Positions 58,685-64,000 of a stretch of DNA of 64,000 nt are shown in pieces (position 1 is the stretch's first letter; the number at the start of each line of letters is the position of its first letter). The notes under the pieces were generated by a model. That model saw only the letters and a list, made by a program, of their open reading frames with translations, was not told where the DNA came from and did not search any database. The DNA comes from Tetragonia tetragonoides. Lineage: Eukaryota > Streptophyta > Magnoliopsida > Caryophyllales > Aizoaceae. The stretch covers positions 34,475,501-34,539,500 of the forward strand of contig CM076152.1 in assembly GCA_038025085.1 (NCBI GenBank), in the 5' to 3' direction. The translations under genes were made by a program, and so were the position numbers.

Positions 58685-59295
58685 CCATGGTGGACTAAAT
58701 CCACACAAGACATGACATCTATATGGACAAAATCAACTAACCATGTCAACCTAGAAGCCCAAAAATATTTAGGTTTAAGCATCTCTTGATCCAACTCAAA
58801 AATAACCCATATGATCTGTTGGCTTCTCTGGTCTTTTTTTATTTTTATTTTATTATAAGGCAAGAAAGTTGCTCCATAAGCCATTACATCATTGGGGAGG
58901 GGGAAGGGCTCATAAACCCACAAGACCACAACACAATAATACCATCCTCAATCCCAAAATTGACGGTAAATGAACTTTGAATTCCAAATTTTCAAGTTCT
59001 ATCTTTGAGGTGTGGGTGTTCTACCTTTGAGGTTCCCAACTTACGCTCGCTTCTCTAGTCAATGGAGTTGGCTTCTTTGAGTAAATCAAATTCCAAATAT
59101 GGTGCTGTTTACTTCTGACCTCTAGGCTCTAGCTCAATTTTTTTTGTTTGGTTCTGTAACACTTTAATCAAGAAATGGGAAAATGGTTCCCAAAGACAAA
59201 CTTCACCAATAGGCAATAGCAATGAGCTCGTAAGCTCACATGAATGCTTTAGAATTTAGATACTGCCCACAGGCAGCATCACCAATGTTTTAAAT

Positions 59296-59713
59296 GGGTG
59301 TTTGGATGTTGGTTTGTGGGATAGCTTTTGGCTAAATTGGATGTTTAACCAGTCCATCATTTAATATTTGTGTTTGGATGTTAGCTTGTGAGATTGATTT
59401 TTGGGTTCCCACAAACCAACTTTTGAAAAGCCAACGAGATTGATTTATGGGTATCGACTGGTGGCATTAATGTATTCTAATGACATAATAGTCCAATACT
59501 TGCAATTATTTACTCCTATTCCATCAAATTCCTCAATCATATGAATGTCCTTATAGGTCATTTTACATATAACCAGCTAAAGTTACCAGCCAATGTCACC
59601 AAAACATCTCTTTCCAGACATCCAATGTTACTAGCCGGTCAAATCAGCTAACAATACCAGCCATCGACCACCAGCCAATAGCTAACAATACCAGTCAATT
59701 ACCAAACAGGGCC
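59296..59713. mobile_element. ~418-bp MITE family M, copy 2
   Basis: Begins gggtgtttggatgttggttt and ends aattaccaaacagggcc. It matches copy 1 (51302-51738) throughout, including tttccagacatccaatgtta and agccggtcaaatcagctaac, in the same orientation. Flanks aat and aaa are not an exact duplication. Confidence 0.85.
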
Positions 59714-60308
59714 AAAATCTTTGTCTTCACTATTCTATGTGATTTAAATTTAGAGTTAGAATGCTCCCTCCCATGTGTAAGTTTATAACAAGTGCCCAAG
59801 TGGTCATTTTAGTTTTGGGGCATTTACTTAAATAATGATTAAATAAATTTAGTGATATGTCGTTTGGTTATTTTTGGAAATTCTTAGAAAGTTGTAATTG
59901 TTATTCTCATCATCCCATGTATTAGAAGTTCGTAGAAAGTGTAAATAGTTGTTTAGTTTAATATAAGAAATTGTACTTTCCATAACAAGTTCCACTTGCC
60001 TAAGAAGATTAGATAAGTAACTTTCACCATCTTATGAAAAACTGAAGTTCCTAAGAAGTGAAATTTTTCTACATTTTATATTAAGCAAATGAGTAACGAA
60101 CTAAAGCTCATTAGTTCCGTAGATGTCCTTTTTCTTCTCTTTACAAAGAGAGAATAACATATTAAATGTAGTTTTTTGGTTTTTTGCTAGTAAATTAAAT
60201 GTAGTTGAAGGTTACAGGAAGTTCATCCAAAAGTAAACGATTTAACTTTGCAATTTTGGTACGTTATTAAACAACGAAAAGATTAAGATGTAACTAGAGG
60301 CTATAGCT

Positions 60309-60591
60309 ACCAACAAGAGTGGTGGTCTGGTGGTTCCAAGCTTACTCCCAAGTGGTTTGGTAAGACAAGGTCATGCGTTCGAATCCCCATTCTCCCCATG
60401 CCTTGTGCCTGCTGACTTCTAGGAACTATACTAGTCCCTTATTGGTGCTACATTGACGGGGCCAGTGCTTGCGCTGGTTGTTCAGCTAGTCTGATATGTT
60501 CGCTATTGAACATGAGAGTCCGAACATGATGTAGCAGGGGTGCCTCGATCGTCATTCACTTGCACCCTCTTTTTATTCAGCAAAAAAAAAA
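60309..60591 (+). mobile_element. Complete tRNA-derived SINE with 17-bp target-site duplication
   Basis: The head has the A-box-like gtggtggtctggtggttcc and the B box gcgttcgaatcccc, spaced as in a tRNA gene. The body continues to caccctctttttattcagc and an A tail at 60581-60591. The flanks aactagaggctatagct (60292-60308) and aactagaggctagagct (60592-60608) are a 17-bp target-site duplication with one mismatch. Family name unknown; sequence body differs from the SINE at 29814. Confidence 0.92.
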
Positions 60592-60608
60592 AACTAGAGG
60601 CTAGAGCT

Positions 60609-62395
60609 GAAGAAAAGAAATAAAGAAAATAGACTAGTGATGTTGAATACTAGGCCTAGTCAATCGCGGAATAGACTTTTTGACCCACTCGTGTCTAAAA
60701 GCAGGCTAACGAGTTGAATCCTTATAAATTCACCAACACTCATTGTTCCATCCCGTCCTTTCTTAGGACCTAACAGGTGAAGCCTCAACTCCACATGTAA
60801 CGCTCAACCACTGACATAATATACTCCCAACCTTGCTGATTTACTATCTCTAATGATCTTTCAGAGGATGAGGATCTCTCCAATACACTATTTTCCTCAT
60901 TTACATATTACATTTGTGGACCTTTAACGCATGTTAAGTTGATTACAAATAGAAGTTGTGGTGTCATGGCAAGATTAAAGCAAGGGTTTCAAAGACGCAC
61001 TCAAAGATGACTTTAGTTAAATGTTGCGGAGCCAAAATTTATACAGCCACCAAGGGATCTGTTAATCAAAATTTATACGCACTCAAAGAGGATAGTAGAA
61101 CCACTAAAGCTGCGGGTGAGTAAACCATAAAACATTCATGTCCAAAGGGAAAAGATACTTCAATCAAGCACACAGAAAAAACACACAAATTATCCGTCCG
61201 TTATGAACTGGGTTCAGGTTGGACCCAAGCTTGCCAAAAAAAAAAAAAAACATTGACATGATAGTTTATACACAAGGGAAGTCAGGAAATTAGGGTGCAG
61301 CGCAGGGTGCTGGTGTCAAGAAGAGAAAGCAGACTGAGCAGTCAGCATGTGTTAGCAAGATTGCTATTGGAATGAACAAACATACAGCATTCTACTGTGA
61401 CTGTCACTGACTAATGCAAACAAATATCAAATGCAGACAGTTTCCAATGTGAGGCAATTTCATCAGACCAATCCTCAAAATAATAGACAGACATAGTATA
61501 CCAACTGTAAGAATGCAAACAAAAGATATTTCAGATAGGAGTTTGTTATACTCATATGAACTAACACCAAACTTTTAAATCCTATATAATCACCTTTCTG
61601 CAGCATGGGCTAGCAATTTATAGCATGAGTAAAGACAATTCAGAAACCATTCAGCAAGAAATAGTACATAAGTATAATGGATATATACAGATATACATGC
61701 AATATGACCTCTTAAAGTTTTTGAATAAAACTACAGACAATAGCTCCATACTTCCATCCCGTGCTTTGATAGATAAGACACAGAATATCAGCAGCACCAT
61801 ATAAGACACAGACAAGAACAGAACACTGATAGTGAATCTAGATTTATCTAGTGATCAACACTTCAAACCACGTTACTCGGACTCAAAGACAAGGACGTCA
61901 CAGAGAATTTGATCAAGGGTGGATATGGATACTCTAGAAGAGTCTCGTCTTTGTTTTAGCCTAGTTAACATGCCAATTGTGAGAGCAATAAAGCATAATT
62001 ATACATACAGAAGCACATGACTGCATGAAGAGTTTCCAAGATCAAGAGAATTTCAGATACTTGTTTGAATCTTATTGCCATAAAAGTTTATATACTCACA
62101 TGGCAAATCCGATCAAGATCCAAACAAGCTCAACCATACAACGATAATTAGATAACTATCGCATAGCTTCAGTTGATTAGAATTACTCAACTGAACCAAC
62201 ACAAAAATCAAAGTAATGAAACTAGACTTACAAATCAACATACCAAGAAGGCCAACATGACTTAACTAGATATAACTTGATTCAAATACCTAAAGGAAAC
62301 TCACATCAATATTCAATAATCAATCAATAAAGTAAATGATATCACCAAACTCAATTTATTTTAAACCATCCTTACATTGATGCCATCCTAACCTA
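60609..62395. other. Intergenic region, no gene recognised
   Basis: A/T-rich with short unrelated open frames. No repeat with clear ends was found. It lies downstream (3') of the TMCO1-type gene and its tail copies. Confidence 0.5.
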
Positions 62396-63497
62396 ATTAG
62401 TTGTTTTCTGGTCGGGCATGAAGTTGAAAATGACATCCCAATTCCCATCAACAATACATTGTCAATTAGACAATTATTTATGGAAACAATCAAAATTCAA
62501 CTACACATACAAAACAAATTCAACCAATCAAAACCCATTGAATTAACTACATTTGTGCTACATAGAGACTATACCACCAATCATATCATAACTCCAGTTA
62601 TTCAATCACAGGCCCCATACTCAACAAATAGATTCAAACTAAACACCATAAATCATAACCCAATCAAGTTCATCAAAAACAATAACTAAAATCAAACCCA
62701 TTTCATAGATCAGAAAAAGTATCTCAAATCACCACCAAACTCAACCAATTTCAAGCAACTGTCACATTGCATATCGATGTTACCCTCGCCCAACTAGCTA
62801 CTTTATAATCAGGCATGAAGTTGGAAGTTGGAAGTTGGAAGCTGAAACTTGAAATTGACATCCCATCAAGGACACATTGCCAATTACCACTAGGAACAAA
62901 AATCTATGTTCAACTACACATACACATAATACAAGTTCAACCATTCAAAACCCATAGATTTAAAAAAACTTTTCAACTCAATTAAACATTTACAACTCAT
63001 AGCACCATCATTGATACAACTCCCAACATATAGATCAAACTAAAGACCATAATCCAATAACAAAAACTATGTCAAACCCATTAAATAAATGACTAAAGTA
63101 TCTCAAATCACCAGCAAATCCAACAAAACTAAAAAGTACAGCTACATTACATCAATGCTAACTAATAAAAAACAGCAGCTTAGCTGATCTTCTGAGCAGG
63201 CATAGGGGGCAACCCAACATTAGCAGCAATCACATAACTTAATGGAAACCATTGAATTAACTACAGTTCTACCATATATAGAACTTAAAACACCTATCAT
63301 ACAATAACTCCATTCAATCAAAGATACCCAAATCTAATCAACAAATACTTTCACACTAAACACCATAATCCGATCAAGGTAATCAGAACCAAAAACTAAG
63401 TCAAACTCATCTCAATAGATCACTAAAAGTATTATAAATCCAACAAAATTCAAAAATACTATTACATTACATCAATGCTAACCTAAAGTAATCAACT
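62396..63497 (-). repeat. Three decayed tandem copies of the TMCO1 gene 3' end
   Basis: The last codons plus 3' UTR of the gene ending at 63498 recur in the same orientation. The Met codon of the terminal MPDQK-like peptide is at 63521-63519 (gene), then 63203-63201, 62816-62814 and 62419-62417, giving spacings of 318, 387 and 397 bp. Encoded tails are AANVGLFPMPDQKTS (gene), AANVGLPPMPAQKIS, NFMPDYKVAS and NFMPDQKTTN. Each tail has a related 3' UTR piece (acattacatcaatgctaac type) just after it. No upstream exon accompanies the copies, so they are tail-only duplications. Confidence 0.85.
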
Positions 63498-64000
63498 TTA
63501 GCTGGTCTTCTGATCAGGCATGGGGAACAATCCAACATTAGCAGCACCACGAGGAGGCGAAAACCCGAGAAACTTCTGCAAATTAGTACGAATACTAATA
63601 GAACAAAGCAAATACAAAAAAGCCATAGAACAATCAGTCATATCATCACCTGGCAAACCTCTGTGGCTCATTTTCTGCACAATTTTAATGGGAACAAAGG
63701 GAATTTTTGCCACAGCTTTCCCATCAAATAACGAATTAAGAAACCCAAAAACCATGAAAAGAACAAGAGCAACAACAGCCCCAGATTTGAACTTGAACAT
63801 AGAAAGATCACGGCTTGCGTCTTTAAGACTTGTTTCGACACGATCGATTTTCTTGGTTTTGTTTTTTGCTGATGTGGATTTGCTGATTTGGGTTTCTAGG
63901 GTTTTCATTGTTTCGAGTTTCTTGGAAGATTTGTCTATGGCGGATTTTAGGGTTTTGTAAGAGGTTGTTCTGTAGATTAGGATCCAGGATATTGCTTCGC
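63498..64000 (-). CDS. TMCO1-like: TMCO1-type ER calcium channel / translocon subunit, C-terminal part
   Basis: Minus-strand frame open from the right edge to TAA at 63500-63498; the first ~15-20 residues lie outside. It reads EAISWILIYRTTSYKTLK at the edge, the end of membrane segment 1. A basic, probably coiled-coil region follows (SSKKLETMKTLETQISKST). RDLSMFKFKSGAVVALVLF starts membrane segment 2, then come LNSLFDGKAVAKIPFVPI, MSHRGLPGDDMTDCSMAFL and a last segment with IRTNLQKFLGFSPPRGAA. Each block matches the TMCO1 family in order. Animal TMCO1 is an ER Ca2+ load-activated channel and a part of a multipass translocon of the Oxa1 superfamily; the plant role is inferred. The Met at 63908 is internal, since homology continues upstream of it. 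Confidence 0.93.
   Translation of the reverse strand, partial: EAISWILIYRTTSYKTLKSAIDKSSKKLETMKTLETQISKSTSAKNKTKKIDRVETSLKDASRDLSMFKFKSGAVVALVLFMVFGFLNSLFDGKAVAKIPFVPIKIVQKMSHRGLPGDDMTDCSMAFLYLLCSISIRTNLQKFLGFSPPRGAANVGLFPMPDQKTS

Noticed and set aside
58442..58789. Pro/Leu-rich frame that looks like an extensin
   Set aside because: Encoded by the 23-bp minisatellite; no signal peptide or SPPPP pattern.

Overview
The window is nuclear DNA of a flowering plant. It is AT-rich, its genes have GT-AG introns, and the protein families are plant-typical: a plant mobile domain protein, a KIN-7 kinesin, a plant GDSL esterase, QALGGH-class zinc fingers with EAR tails, and FAD2 desaturases with the usual intron in the 5' UTR. 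tRNA-derived SINEs and many MITEs lie between and inside the genes. A core eudicot is likely and Caryophyllales is possible, but I could not test the species. Exon limits come from splice consensus, reading phase and family knowledge; no search was run.

Layout from left to right. 1-730 (-): start of a plant mobile domain (PMD) protein that runs off the left edge. 731-1824: a triplet microsatellite, a perfect hairpin, tandem repeats, and a telo-box promoter for an intact ribosomal-L1-domain (RSL1D1-like) gene at 1825-2991 (+). 2992-11767: intergenic DNA with repeats and no recognised gene. 11768-12140: an inverted-repeat element with a perfect 26-bp terminal inverted repeat and two internal foldbacks, just upstream of a 23-coding-exon KIN-7 kinesin gene (12760-29041, +). 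29042-30582: a MITE and a complete SINE with a 13-bp target-site duplication. 30583-32898 (+): a GDSL esterase/lipase with an in-frame stop before its catalytic Asp-His block. 35213-35905 (-): a C2H2 zinc-finger gene, with a truncated copy of its 5' half at 38744-39300 next to a CACTA-like end. 41052-43046 (+): a TRAF-type zinc-finger gene. 44386-49910: two divergent FAD2 genes, both carrying disabling stops. 49911-53100: dense and partly nested MITEs. 53950-54900 (-): a second C2H2 zinc-finger gene. 54901-62400: intergenic DNA with a 23-bp minisatellite, a second copy of a 430-bp MITE and a second complete SINE. 62400-64000 (-): a TMCO1-type ER membrane protein gene that runs off the right edge and is followed by three decayed tandem copies of its own 3' end.

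The genes do not form a pathway or cluster. The intact ones are housekeeping or regulatory (ribosome biogenesis, microtubule motor, transcriptional repressors, ER membrane protein). The two lipid or ester enzyme types, GDSL and FAD2 (two copies), are all interrupted by in-frame stops. No virus, CRISPR array, rRNA or autonomous retroelement was recognised.
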